DNA of 64,000 nt from Phoebastria nigripes (lineage: Eukaryota; Chordata; Aves; Procellariiformes; Diomedeidae). The stretch covers positions 136,191-200,190 of the forward strand of contig JAYKAV010000900.1 in NCBI GenBank assembly GCA_035582835.1, in the 5' to 3' direction. Positions 24,215-37,400 of the stretch are shown here, one piece after another. The position numbers and the translations under genes are program-made. Numbering within the stretch: position 1 is the first letter of the stretch; every line of letters begins with the position of its first letter. A model generated the notes under the pieces. It did no database searches and was not told the DNA's origin. It was given only the letters and a program-made list of their open reading frames with translations.

Positions 24215-25104
24215 CAGCATGGGGAGCAAACAGGAGGAATTAGAAGTCTGTGTGCAGTTGCAGGGCTACAGTTTCACTGCAATCACAGTGCTGTACTGGG
24301 ATAGCTCACATGACTGGAGTGCTGTGATGGATGGATACAGGCTCATTAGGAAGGACAGGCTGGGAAAGTGAGGAGATGGAGTTACCCTTTGTACGAGAGA
24401 GCAGCAGGAACGCATGGAGCTCTACCTTGGGATGGCAGATGCACATGGGTGATGTTGTGGCAGGTGTCTGCTACAGAGCACATGCTCAGGAAAAAGTAGA
24501 TAAGGTCTCCTTCAGACAGCTTCACTTTCACATGCCCTGGCCCTCACGAGGGACTTCAGCCACCCTGATATCTGCTGGAGGGTTAATGCAGCAGAGCACG
24601 AGCAATTCAGGAATTTTCTGGACTGCACTGATGATAATTTCCTGACACAGGTGACTGAGAAGCCAAAGAGGGAGTAGCTCTGTTGCTCCTGATACTTCCA
24701 CAGAAAAACTGGTTGGGAATGTGAATGCTGGGAGCAGCCATGGCTGCAGTGACCATGAGATGGTGGAGTTCAATGTGTGCGAATAGCTGATGGGGGGAAT
24801 AAAGAAGATGGAGCCAGATTCTTCTACTGGTGCCCAGTGACAGGACAAGAGGCAGCAGGCACAAACTGGGAAATTCCACTTAAACAGAAGAAAAAAAAAC
24901 TTTTTATTGTTTGGATGATTAAACACTGGAGCAAGTTTCTTAGGCAGGTGGTGGATTCTCCATTCTTAGAGGTATTCAAAACCCAACCGCACAACAGTCC
25001 TGGTAAACTTGCTGTAGCTGACCCTGCTTGAGCAGGATTTTGGACTAGATGATCTCCAGAGGTGCCTGGCAACCTCTGCGATACTGTGATGCTGAATCTG
25101 TGAT
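24215..25104 (+). mobile_element. CR1 LINE with endonuclease and tail but no reverse transcriptase
   Basis: The first part (24215-24775) reads as the CR1 endonuclease region: KQEELEVCVQLQGY, DSSHDWSAVMDGYRL, VVAGVCYR, DFSHPDICWRVNAAEHEQF and the SDHEMVEF box. At about 24776 it passes directly to the 3' end of ORF2 ([39 protein letters not shown]) and to the CR1 untranslated terminus ending near 25104. The whole reverse transcriptase region is missing. Several stops and frameshifts interrupt the frames. The 5' boundary is approximate. Confidence 0.9.
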
Positions 25105-26029
25105 CAAAATATATTCCAAAACAGATTTCACGGTAAGCTTACTCATAGAGAAATTACAAGGAGGAATCCCAGCTGGCGAACCAATTCTAAAGGGTGCTTT
25201 ATTTAAGATTATAGCAGCATCAGCTGCAAGACACCCTTGTTTAACATAGTTGTTTGAAGAATCATTCTTTGTAATAATTTGATTAAAAGAAATTCCAGGA
25301 AATTCATGCATTACTACATGATAACTTCCTGACTAATTTGGCAGGAACTTTAGCACAGCATGATCCAATTAGTCCACTGTTTAATGAAAGGCACTAAGTT
25401 ATACAGTTTAAATATTCATTTTGAGCATTAAGCAGGTGCGCAGCAGGGTATGGGAGAAGAGTGGAAGCTGCTTTCCAAGCATACAGCTAGGTGTAGTCCA
25501 AGCTCTCTCACAGGCTGCTACCAAAGATGGAGAGGATGGGAGGAGGAAGGGAGCTTGAAGGGTGATGGCATTTAGGTCCACTACTGTTTCCTGGGAATCA
25601 GGAATGAATTTTCGGGGTCTTGTGGAGTCTCACAGTCGCTGGCTGCTACTTAGCAACATCTCCAGTCACCAAACACTCTTCCACAGAGCTGGCAAACTCA
25701 AATTTCCATGGGATGATTTTTTTAATGATTCCACCCCCCAAAAAAGCAGAGGAAAACTTGTTTTCTGTTTGATATAGAACCTTTTTTTAAGAAAATTGAA
25801 TGAAATTACTGATTTGATCAAAATTTAATATCTTTGTTTTGGGGTGTTTTTATACAAGCACAGGAAAAGCAGAAGGCTGGATTAGGAGAACAGAGGAGGA
25901 GGAAGTGTCCACTCCCTTTCTGTGTGCAGTAACCCAGTGGTGACAGGCTGAAGTTCAAATCCTCGCTTTTTGAACCCAGCCCACGGTCTTGAACAGAGAC
26001 CTTTCCTCAGATCACTCTTACTGGTCACT
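25105..26029. other. Gene-free interval
   Basis: About 0.9 kb between two CR1 copies. Nothing recognisable beyond short A and T runs. Confidence 0.5.
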
Positions 26030-26575
26030 GGAAGTGAGGAGAGATCCCCACCTGCCAGGGTATAGTGTCCCTTTACTCAGCACTTGATCAATCATGTCCA
26101 GAGCACTGTGACTAGTTGTGGTCCCGCCCCAGTACAGGGCAGACATCAATAAACTGGAGCAACTTCAGCAGAGGTGGACGAAGATAGCTAGGGGCTGGAG
26201 CTCTTGCCCTGTGAGGAGAAACTATGGGACTGGAAACTATGGTTTAGCCAGGAGAAGGGATGGCTTTGGGGGCACCCAACAGCAGCCCTTGCACCCNCAA
26301 GGAGGTTACCAAGTGAGAGGAAATGGTCATAAGTTGAAACAGGTAACATTCAACTGGACATAACAAGAAAAAATTTCACCCAAGAGGACAGCCAAGCAAT
26401 GCAGCTGGGGTGCAGACAGTTTGCATCATCTCCACCCTTAGAGATTTTTATGCCTTGACTATATGAAGCTCTGAGCAACCCAGTCTGAGCTCAGAGCTGT
26501 CCTTGCTTTGTCAGGGATTTGGACCAGACACCTCCTGTGGTCCCTGCCAGCCTGAGTGATTCTGTGATCCTATGA
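26030..26575 (+). mobile_element. CR1 LINE 3' fragment, old
   Basis: It shows the order of a CR1 3' end: a text like LYSALDQSCPEHCD in broken frame, INKLEQLQQRWTK, GNGHKLKQ, an ATAACAAGAAAAAATTTCAC segment, then GGATTTGGACCAGAC, CCTGCCAGCC and the tail GATTCTGTGATCCTATG at about 26557-26575. It is highly diverged, with one ambiguous base at 26297. Confidence 0.87.
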
Positions 26576-29500
26576 TTTGCAATCATCTCCACCATTCAAA
26601 ATATCCTATTTTCTCTACATAAAGTGAAAACCCTCCAGGACAGACTGAGAGATGCTCAGACCCAAAATACCCTATGTCTCAGTGGCAAAGGCACTCTTCC
26701 AGGAGGTGGAAGATCCCAGTTCAAATCAGACAGAAAGAGTGCTGAACTGAGATACTGCATTTCCCAGGACAACACTGTAACCTAGTTTGGCAATCACCCG
26801 ACTAGGAAGATTAGTGGTGTCCACACTGCCTAGCTGGTTTTGCAATGACACCAAGTGCTTAGCCTGCAAATTCATATTTATTGAAAGAATGATTTTGCCA
26901 AAGGAAGATTCACCTTGTCCTCATAACAACTATTTTCTGTGTAATTACTAACATACTGGGCTATGTTGATCCTCTCTGGTGAGCTTTCCCAGCATGTGCT
27001 CCTCCCATTCTGCTTGGTAAAGCTTCTTAATCTCTGCTGGGACAGTCTGAGAAGCCTGATCTGAAGTGCTCCAGGGTGCACCACTTCTGCCTGTGGCTGA
27101 TCAGCCATAGCAACAAAAGACAGAGAGAAGACATGAAGAAGAAAAGAGAAACAATTTTATGGGGTTAGAGAAGGTCCCATATGTGAGGGGTAAATGTAAT
27201 GCTGATGATCAACAAGGTGGCTTTCCTTTCTTTTGTCTGTTATGCACAGTGCAATACAAATAGCAGCAGTAAATGCTCCTATTTACTCTCCCATCCAGTG
27301 TATCAAACCTAACCCCCAGGGAACACTTCTATGGCCCTTTCAGCCCATGGCTTCGCTGCTCTGTAGAGGGTGATTTGAGTGACATTAAGCTGTCACATAA
27401 CTTGGACTGATGGGCACCATCAATTCATATTATTATTAAANACCAGTTACTTCTCAGCTGGGGTGATGATTTCCAGACCCTCAGCCAAGTTCACATCAGT
27501 ATAGAGGACATCAATAGAAAGTTAATTAGGAGATGAAAGTTGATGTGCTGACAGAGCCCAGCTCTCCCTTTTCATAACACCAGATGTGGACAAAGAAGTA
27601 AGTGCCCCAGTGCTTGGAAAACATGGAACACTGATGAGCAGTAGATAGCTCAGAGTCAGTCTGAAGAAGCTGATGAAATTGTTGTTATGTCATGGTGACA
27701 GCTGTCAAATCTGGGTGGGAACCCTGCTCTGGAGCTCTGCAGAAGACCAACTCTTGTTGACCCACCTGTAACTGAGCGACTCATCACTTACTCCAGTTTG
27801 TTCCCTAGGTGGCTACAGAAATTGGCACATCATAACCATAAATCTGTCTGTGAGCTTTGGCCTTGGGGGTGATACTGGGCAAACAACAGAAAGAGGCTGT
27901 TAAGGTACTACTATGCCTGCCAGATGAGGGACAAAGTTTAGTGAGACTAACAGCATGTCTCAGAAGAGATCAAGTAACAATCGATGTCTAGAAACTGATG
28001 GAAATAGGGGATCTGGCAGCTTGCTAGTTATTGAACCCATCTTGTCATGATGCTAGAACTAAAAATGGAATACTCCTAACCAGATGAGAATACAACTCAA
28101 AGAGAAATACCCGTATTTTGTAAGCCAGTCATAGGACTCAGTCCATGACAGCACATTGTTGTGGCAACCTCATACCCAGTGTTATTAATTATTAGTCATT
28201 TTCCCCCTCGGACCTTGCCATCTACTCTAATCCTCACTCACTGCTTTTGTCTCTACATGGTTGCAAGGAAGCCGCAGATCTGTCATTTTGTTGGCAATCG
28301 AAATTTGTTTGTTTACCACGAAGTGCAACATTTGGTGCAAAGACCACTACTTACACATCTGATCATTTTGGCCTGGTGTGAGATGCCCAGTGTGCATACA
28401 CAGATTGTTTGCAGACATTGATCAAACCAGCTGACAGTGCAAACCACAGCCACAAGAAGGGATGTAACTTTGGCTTTTCTTTTTTTGTCTGAGTGAAAAA
28501 CTTTAGAAGAAATAGCCTCATCTGTTTGCTAGCTTTAAAAACAGGAAGAAGAGCCTCTAAAGTTTCTAGATTTACTTTTTTTTTGGCTGTCTTTTTTTGT
28601 TTAGAGATGATCGGTGTGACTCAGTCATTCCTTCTGCCAAGCAGGGAGAATTCATAATGTCCAACAGTTGCCCCTAATAATTCCTGGGGAACAAATATTT
28701 TTACCTGAGGAATAAATTTTTTGTCCTTGCAGATTTTCAAATTGGCAAGACTTTTTGGTTGGAAAGCAAATCGGAAATGACAAAGTGGTGCTGTCTCTTT
28801 CATGGAACCTGGCTTTCAAAGACCAGAACATACAGGCATTTTTCTGTACCTCTGAGGTTTAAGGCATTTATGTCCATTATTTGGATCCTATACTCTCTTA
28901 ACTTGGGCTACATAATGTTTCAAGTTGGGAAGCCTCATTCTCCTCACACCAACCGCAGGGTAAATCAGGAAGAACTAGACTGAAGTACAAAATTGGGATA
29001 TGAAACCCCAGTCGGGCCTTAAATGTTTAAACANTGTTGAAAATATAAACATCTGTGTTCATTATCATGCTTTCTTCTTGCTGAAGAATGAAATGGTTGA
29101 TTCCAAACAATAAACAACCACCGCTTTCATCCCTCTCCTTTCTTCTTCCAACAATTTCCTTTCTCATACCATTGCAATAACTGCCACCTTAAGGATTTTC
29201 AACACTGCTTGAGTGACGCAAAATTCACAGATCAAAACAAATAGATGTAACAGGAAAACAAAAGGCCAGTTATCCTCGTGAAACAAGGCTAATGTCAGGA
29301 TCAATTCGATATGCAGGAACACTGTGGAGCTGCCATTCAGGTTTTTCATCAGGTAAGTAACAAGTTATGACCTGTAATCAAAGTAAGCAATACATTACAG
29401 AGATCTTCCTTTGTTGTATGCAATCTGTTGAAATACTGGCATTTAACATGAACAGGCTTGGGGGGAACCCTGGGGCAATACCTGCCTGTACAGCTTTAAA

Positions 29501-31079
29501 TATATATTTATCTTGTGGTCTGTACATTTATGGTATGTGTCAAACTGAAAAATGAGGAGCAGCTGGAGCTGCCTCATTTGGAGGGTTGTAAAAGTGAAGC
29601 TGTGGTAATCAGCAATCTCCAGTGTGAGCGAGTATCCTGATTTCCTTTGCAGTTGCAGTCAGATGATAAAGTATTCTTCACTTTGATATGAATTTGTAAA
29701 ACTTCAGCCATAGCTCCTTCGGGCAAAAGTGCCATATGTATGTCAGCTCTCTTGTTTTTGTGGTGGTGTTTTGTTTTTTTTTTTTTTTNTTTTTTTTTTT
29801 TTTTTTTTTTTATCTCATACACTTACTATTTGATGTTGCAACTGGAACTGCTGTTGTTGTGAACATGTCTTTCCTTTTTATATATATACCCTTGCTCTAT
29901 TCAGCGTGTGTCAAAAGAAGAGATGGTGCCAATGCTGGCAAAGAGAAAGCTCAGACAAAGGCAGGAGGAGATACCCAGCTAAGAGATGGATTACTACATG
30001 ACTTCAAGCCACACAAAATCCTAGCCCAGCAGCCAGCTGAGTGCAGTAACTTCCAGCTGTAGGACTCCAAAGCCCAAGGATACAACACTGACATGGTATC
30101 TGCAAATTCTTTGCTGACTCAGGAGACAGAAAAGCTCCTGACACAGCTGAACTAGTCCTGCCTCTCTTAAACAGGGCAACCCTCCTCTGCAGAATTTCTG
30201 CACTGTTTTGGGCAGTTATTTTGCCCCTGCCAGAGAGATTCATTACCCTAGTGCCAGTCTTATGAAGAAGTCCCTGGAAAACTACTTTACAGCAAGATAT
30301 GGAACATGCAGATCCACTTCACGCAGTCCTAAAAAATAGGGGCTAATTGTTTTAAACTGAACTGAACAAATCTTCCTTTTCTTCTGTCTCACTTCCTTTT
30401 TTTTTCCATTTTCCATCTCCACACATCTCCTCATATTTGGCTTTCTCCTCTGTTTTCTTCTGAGTTCTGCAAAAGTACTGTCATCCGAGGGAGAAACTGA
30501 CTGCAGGGCATTTATTTGTACACAAATAATATTTTGCCATGGCAACCCTAATTTTTTTCATTATGCAGTCCTCTGGATGATGAAGTTGCTTTTGAACAGC
30601 TCAGCATTCCCCTGCTTCTTCTGCAGCTGGTATCTCAAAGAAATGTTAAAAATAGGTTGTTATAGGCACAGAACCAGTAAAGAAAAGGGACATTATCCAT
30701 AGAAAAGGTTTTCTGCAGTTGTCAACGGCTTTTTGGTTTGTTCATGCCTACAAGTAAGAGTTATTTATAAATGATTGATGATGTTATTTTGCTGTTAATA
30801 GGCCTAATTTTGTTTACTTTTACACCTATAGTGTAGCATCTGGTACAAATTAGCAGAGAATACTGTCCACAGTGTTTTGTTCTTTCTGGATTGTTACAAA
30901 ATTTTTTACAAAATTTTCTCTTACCTGATTCATTCTGTAATGTCCAAAGATGATAATGGCATTTGAATATTGTTTAAACAAAAGAATACTTTTCTATTTT
31001 CAGAGCTAAAATGCATAGCAGAATACAGGTAGCCTATAATGGAAAGAACAGTTTACTTCTGTCAATTACACATTGCTCC
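26576..31079. other. Gene-free interval
   Basis: About 4.5 kb with no exon, RNA gene or transposon that I recognise, apart from the T run listed separately. Ambiguous bases lie at about 27441 and 29034. Confidence 0.5.
29774..29811 (+). repeat. Poly-T run of about 38 bases
   Basis: It is almost pure T with one ambiguous base at 29789, preceded by GTGGTGTTTTG. It might be the reverse-strand poly-A tail of a retrocopy, but no retrocopy sequence is recognisable next to it. Its length is likely unreliable because homopolymers are hard to sequence. Confidence 0.9.
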
Positions 31080-31610
31080 AAGGATCATACGGTGGCACTC
31101 AGCTAACTAACCTAGCCCCTACCTTTACAAGTCAACTTTCCTTGCAGGAGATAAGACCAGTTCCTGATTCCGGATGTGCACTGAGCTACAGCCCTGTCCT
31201 GAGCCCAGCTGCCATCCCAGGTCTCTGGGCTGAGCACGATGTTGCTGGCATTTCAGCTCCGAGGTCTTTGATTTCTCTAGCCCTAAACCCAACCCTAACA
31301 CCATCCTTCCGCAGAGTAGATGATAAACCTCCCCAGTTCAAAATGTATGATGACCTACCGCTCTGTCCTGAGCCCACCTTCATCTAGCTCTCTGGGTAGA
31401 GCAGGATTTCAATGTTACTCCAACCCTGAGGATCCTTGCTTCCCGAACTCTAACCCTAATGCTATGCTTCACTATTGTGGATATCAAACCCACCCAGTTG
31501 GAAATGGGTGATGAAACCATCATTATCCCAATCCTCCATCCTAAGCCAAATCCTCATCCTCGCTTTGGGCAGAGCAGGACTTTGCTGGAATTTTGTCTTC
31601 ATGGGAAAAA
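31080..31610 (+). repeat. Diverged tandem repeat, unit about 170 bp, with CCCTAA-like motifs
   Basis: Aligning by eye, TGTCCTGAGCCC at 31195 recurs at 31364 and, altered, near 31539. CTCTGGGCTGAGCACGATG recurs as CTCTGGGTAGAGCAGGAT and CTTTGGGCAGAGCAGGAC. ATGATAAACCTCCCCAGTT (about 31319) recurs as ATATCAAACCCACCCAGTT (about 31480). A partial earlier unit (31080-31194) and a partial later one flank two full units. Each full unit carries a short telomere-like string: CCCTAAACCCAACCCTAA near 31280 and CTCTAACCCTAATG near 31448. Units are diverged from each other, so the array is old. Confidence 0.78.
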
Positions 31611-32725
31611 TTTGCCATTTACTAGTTACAGTTACACTGTCAATCATTATATAAATGCCTGCTCCAGCACATCTTGTTTCAGTGTACTTTAAATCCCACT
31701 TTAAATGAAAAAGGTACTTGTGTTGAAATTTAGACTATATTTTTGCAAGTAGCCACTATTCTAAATTTGTACACATTTAAACTCATATCTTCATGTACAG
31801 CAGCAAGGGTTGTTTATTTAGTCTAGATATAACTAACCTTCAGCAATTGGACACTTGTAGTACAGCTTTAATTGAAGCATTTATTATTGTTCTCACCTGA
31901 GTAGCTAAATATTCAGTAAAATATCTGAACCTTAAAGTAATTCTGTGGTTTTGTCCAGGAACCAAAATCTCTTTGAATACTGAGCCCAAAAGACCAAAAT
32001 ATGGAATATTAATATTTCCTTCTTCTTCTCTCCAAGTTAATTTCATAACTACTCATCTTTAGCAGAGCATCTGGGGAGTTCCACCCCAGAAGGCCTCCGC
32101 TTTGCCTTGTGCAGACAGGTCTTCTCTTGTGATGGCTTCTGTCTCCTGCTGGCGAAGCACAGGTGATGTAGCTTGGATTTATGTGAGGAAACTCCTTTAC
32201 ATGCATGCATGTGGGAAGGCTACTTTTTAGCAGGATTATCTGCTGTTACCATGACCGTGAGGTTGCCCATCTCACTTTGGGTTCCGGCTCTCCTGCTCTG
32301 CAAGGGATGGTGCTGCTGTGGCTGCTACCTACTGGCTTCCTTTTCTCCACAAGTGGGTGACCAGCCCGTGGCATGAGGATAGAGAAGGGACTTTTGTAGA
32401 GCTGCATTCTCTGGCATGGATCAAGCATGGGTATCCTCTTCAGCCCCTCCACCTGATCATTTATACCAACTGCGAAATCATGGTGGCTGGCACTCTCTCT
32501 GTTGGCTGAAAAGGACAGAATTGGCAGCTGAAAGCAATATCCAATGCCTTCAGAGGCCACCACCCGGCTAGCAGGCCATTAACCAGGCTTTTAGCCAATG
32601 TTTAGATACCTTACACTCCAATCATCCACTAACTGTCTGGTTTAAAAAAAATCATGGAAGTCAGACCTGATAGCTGTTATAAAACATTAATTAGCTGTAA
32701 AACTGAGCTTTTTATGCTAGCTATT

Positions 32726-32736
32726 CCCCCCCCCCC
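32726..32736 (+). repeat. Poly-C run (11 bases)
   Basis: Eleven C precede GCACCTGAG. It is a mononucleotide run with no visible role. Confidence 0.9.
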
Positions 32737-34330
32737 GCACCTGAGTGTTTTTTTTCCAAAGAGGAAGCTGCAGTTTGCTGGTGCCAGCAGAGTTTTTACA
32801 AACAAAGAAACAAATCACTGGGATTTAACTTGTTTAGTAACTTCACATGCAGGTGTCATTCTTGACTGTGTCTTTTACTCCTCTTGATGAAATCATGGTG
32901 ATATGCAGCAAGATCCTGCTTCTTTCAAGCAGCTGGCCTTCCTTTGCAGGGAATTAAATAAGGTCTGAAAAACTTACTATGTAATAAAAAAAAAAGGTAG
33001 GCTGATGCTTCTAATGTAAGAGAGGGATCCTGGAGTCTTTTTGTGGTCACTCACAAAGAAAGAGTCAGCTTTACTGAGCTATGACTTCATGCCCAGCTTT
33101 ACCTTTTCTGAGATTGGCCTCCTGGTCTTCTCCCTACTGTTAGCAGCCTGCACATTGAAGAATTGTTAAAAAAAAAATTTAAAGATTGCTCAGTTCAGCC
33201 ACTAACTAAATTTTTATCTGGAAGTACAGCAGTACTGACTTTACACATACACAGCAGATGCTGACTCCACATATAAAACTGACTAACCCCCTCCCGTCTG
33301 TTGTTGTGGCTCTGTATGACCACCCTCAGTACCAGCCAACCTCACCAAGCTCAGCCACAGCACGGTTCCCTTCGCTGAGTCCCAGCAGATGAATCAGCAC
33401 TGGATTGACTGCAACTTCCATTAATAAACTCAGGTGCCTCTTAAGATCAGTCACCAACCCTTAGCAAACCAGAAGTACTGGAGAGCTCCATGGTCTCCAC
33501 ATGAGGTTTTCCAGGTATCAATCACCAGAAGCACCTTCAGTGCACAGAAGAGTAAATACGCTGAATCAAGACACAATATGTGGGGACAACATGGCAAACA
33601 TATGTACTTTGTTAGTACTAAACCATACCAGGCTGTTCAGAGCAGAGCCTTCCAAAACATTACACAGAACCAGTTCAACAGAACGGGAAAAAACTCCTCT
33701 CTGAGCCATCCTAAAAAGCACATAGATGTACCTGCTATGCTGATGTGCACGTGTGGCTCATGCCATAGATGGCAGTGGTAGGACCTTTTCCCACTGCTTC
33801 AGCTGGCACTTGCAGTTTGCTGCTAACAGTGCAATGTGATAGCAATCAGAAAAATCAAATAAGGACCTTTTCCTGCTCATCACATAGGTGCATTTCTTCT
33901 ATTGCCCCCCTAAAAATGGCACATAACCCATATGGGAGCAGAAATGGCCAGCACAGTCACTGACTGCTAGTACCTTCTACCCAGCCTCTCTTTGGTTTTC
34001 TCTTAGGAATCAAATACCTCAGAAAATTTTGAAAAAAAGAAATGAGTATGCATACTCCTTTTACTCGCTCTCACCATTACATGTCATCTCTTGGTTAGCA
34101 ACACAAAAGGGGAGCCCTCATTCACTTTACTACATTTTGTAGCGTAGTACCTTCATAGAGAAGCAAAACTTCATTTTCTGCTTGATTTATAACAGTTCAG
34201 CCCATAGGGTCTAACTAGGACTAAGTCCCTGGGAACAACAGATGCACTGTATGCAAGGGCTGCAATAAAGCCAGATATCAAAACTGAACCGAATATGACT
34301 ACATCGCTCTGTTAATGCGATCATTTTAAT

Positions 34331-34450
34331 ATTACATATTAACATACATTACATACATATATTATATGTAACATAACATTATAACATAACATTATAACAT
34401 AACATATAACATAACATTACATACATATATTACATATAATATAATTAATA
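34331..34450 (+). repeat. AT-rich minisatellite of ACATAACATT-type units
   Basis: About 120 bases are built from variants of ACATAACATTATA and ATTACATACATATATTA. The latter string occurs twice, at about 34348 and 34416. The region is nearly free of G and could be unstable or form cruciforms. Confidence 0.88.
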
Positions 34451-37400
34451 CATACTCTGTGATGTAATGTAGTCATGTCCTCAGAAAGTCAGATCTAGGC
34501 TCTTACGTGGACTTGTACCCTACTCTCTGAGAAGCCCAGTGAAAGCCAATGGAAGTATTCCTACAGCATGACATAATTCCAGAGAACGGAGACGACAGCA
34601 GCTGCAGAAACTGCCTCATAAGCAAGATCAGAATCAGTTGGTATTGTGAAGCACTAGAGACAACGGGAAAAAGACATAAGAATTATGGATATAGCAACAC
34701 AAAGTTAATCTGGTTAGATGACCTCAGCTCAAATTATTGGTATTTTTCATATTGAAGATAAATGTAAAATAAAACAGATGCCAGGATTTCTGCCTAATTA
34801 GACTTGTAAAGTGCCATGCACGATTACAGAACCATTAAAGCATATAAGGCATAAAATAATAACATTAACACATGTATATGAGGAGACTGAAATACGAACA
34901 CTGAACTGTGCTACAAGACCTCATTTCCTCGTCCAGCCCTGATGTCCTTTTCCAACTGAGAACAGTACCGGTGTCCAATGTCTGAGAACAAGTGGAAAGT
35001 TTGGATGTGCCTGGGCATGCAATGAGATCTTTTTACGAAGCGTATTTTCCAGGATTTCAAAACAAACACTGGAGAGGAGATTATCTGTAGCTAGGAGTGC
35101 AGAGAATTTGGAAAAGCTCAGACTTTAATCATTACACTTCTGCTTCTCTGGTGTTGCAGTTAATCTGGAAATATGAAAGGAATCAAATTAATGTAAGGCA
35201 AATTGCGGCCTGTAGATCAACTTTGTCCTTAAAGCAAGCTCACTTAATAACAGGATTTAACAAGAGATGTAATTGGCCTTCTGCCTTATCCTGGATCTCT
35301 GCATTCCCTGTCTTAAAAGGCAACAAGCACAAATGTGGGTTACCCGTTTCCTGGCTGGTTAGGAACGAACTGGGGAAGTGCCTACGGAATTAAACTCTGC
35401 CATTTGTAGAAGGCTTTTGTACTCCTCAAAACCTCATACATAATGATTAATGACACTTCTGACATTTGTTTTCACTTGTGAGGTAGCCTGGTTAACATAT
35501 GCGTGATTATGTTACTCCCTGACACGAAGAGGACAACCTAATTAATTTAGCAGCAGGAAAGGACAGGGTGGGATTTCGGGAAATGTGAGTTAATAAGGTG
35601 CAAACTGCTTTTACAAATTCGTTATTAAGGAAAATGTTCTGTCCTCTTCTACACATTTCTTGGAAGAGAGTCTAGTGGGCCACTCTGAGGTTTTACATCA
35701 GTTTCAGGAATTTTTATGTCATTTTACTATTTACTGTCTGAAGACCCTTGCCTGGATTTTGACTCATTTTGTTTTGTCTGTCATAATTTGGCTTACCTAG
35801 GCTTTCAGAAATTCTGTATCATCCTCCTCCAATTCCTCTAAATTAATCTGTAAAGCTAAATTACACTTCAAAAAGCACCTGCCCTAACCATTGGTCTCAT
35901 TATTTTAAATACTTTCTCAAATCTGTCCACAAACTCTGCATCTACTGCATTTCCCTTTACCTTCCAAACATTAACCCCTATCTACATTTCTCCTCACCTT
36001 TTTCCCTTTGCCCTTCAGAACATCCCATTCACACACATCTCTGCCATTACACACATTTCCTGTTACTGCCCCGGCTCCTGAGAGGTTACAGCAAACTGGA
36101 GTTGCCAGTTTAATAACCAGTTTAACATACAGAGCTGTAAACTTTGGTGGCTGAGAAGCTGCTGCATGTGCAGGTCAGCCATCCCTGCTAAGAGCAGCAA
36201 CATCTCGAAGACCAGTAAGGAAAACAACCGAGGGCAGTAGCCACTTCAGCTGTTCTTAGTGAGTGCTTATATTGGTGAGTCACCAGTATCAGTTGGCTAT
36301 ATTTGGGCCATCAGCTCTTCCAAAGTGGTGTATACAGTATAATGCACTATACTCGATTCTGTGTGTATATATTGTGCAAAAATGGGCATTTTTCAAAGCT
36401 GCTGGAGACATTTAGCTAATCAGCTGCCTTGGTATTGAAATGAATGCATGTCAGGTGCACATATCTGGCTTCAGAAAGTTTGGCTAAAAGACCTGCCAAG
36501 ACTTTGTCACTCTTTGAAACAGGAATAAATCCATTTATTCTAAAAGATTAAGTAGAGAGATTAGTCAGCCAGCTGTCAAAAATGCTTCACAGCAGATACG
36601 TCCTGAAATGAGATCATTCAAGTCTCTGAGGATTTTAGCTATGAGAGTTTGGCATGGGAGAGAAACCTAAATCATAAGTGTGTATGGCTTTGACTAGATA
36701 AATCCTAGGTAAAGTCTTCTCACTGAGGAGGCAACAGAATGCTGTTAAAATGAAAGTCTGTATTTTAAAGGTTATTGTATGCCACAAGTCAGATCTGGCA
36801 AGTATGCTGTGTCTACAGCCTGGATAGACAAATAATGCAGAATTTCAGTATTTGCAATGTAACAAATGAAGTGATCCTGATTTCTTTGTTATTTCTTATT
36901 GTTTGTGTTACCATAGCAATTAGGAACCAAAGTACCTCTATTAAACTGGGCCCTGTACAAAAACAGAAATAAAAGTAATCCTTGCCTCTCCCAAAAGTTT
37001 TCTGCCTAAGAAAAGGGACAGTAGATAAAAAGAGCCAGACAGGCAGTAAATATAATGAAACAATCCTGCATGACTTATGTTGGACACAGCACACCAGTTT
37101 CCATGTTGTTGTCAATCTTTTACAGGTCTCACAGGAAAAAAAAACACAAAGCAACCACCTTTTAAGGAGGAATCTGAAGCAGAACAAGGAAGAAACCATG
37201 TAGATGATTATGGAGAGCTTCTTATATGTGAGAAGATCAAAGCGGGTAGAAGCTGATGTCAACACCGAGGAAAAGCCAGTCAGGGAGTTGGAGGTCATGA
37301 AAGTCTTTAAAAGTGAAAACAAACAGCTTATGTTTAACAGGACGGGAAACAAGAGCAAATGGAGGGATGGGAAGAGAGGTGTGTGAGGGTCAAAGCTAGG

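Noticed and set aside
33434..33781. Plus-strand frame of 115 codons
   Set aside because: No domain, no splice signals of note and overlapping open frames; consistent with chance.
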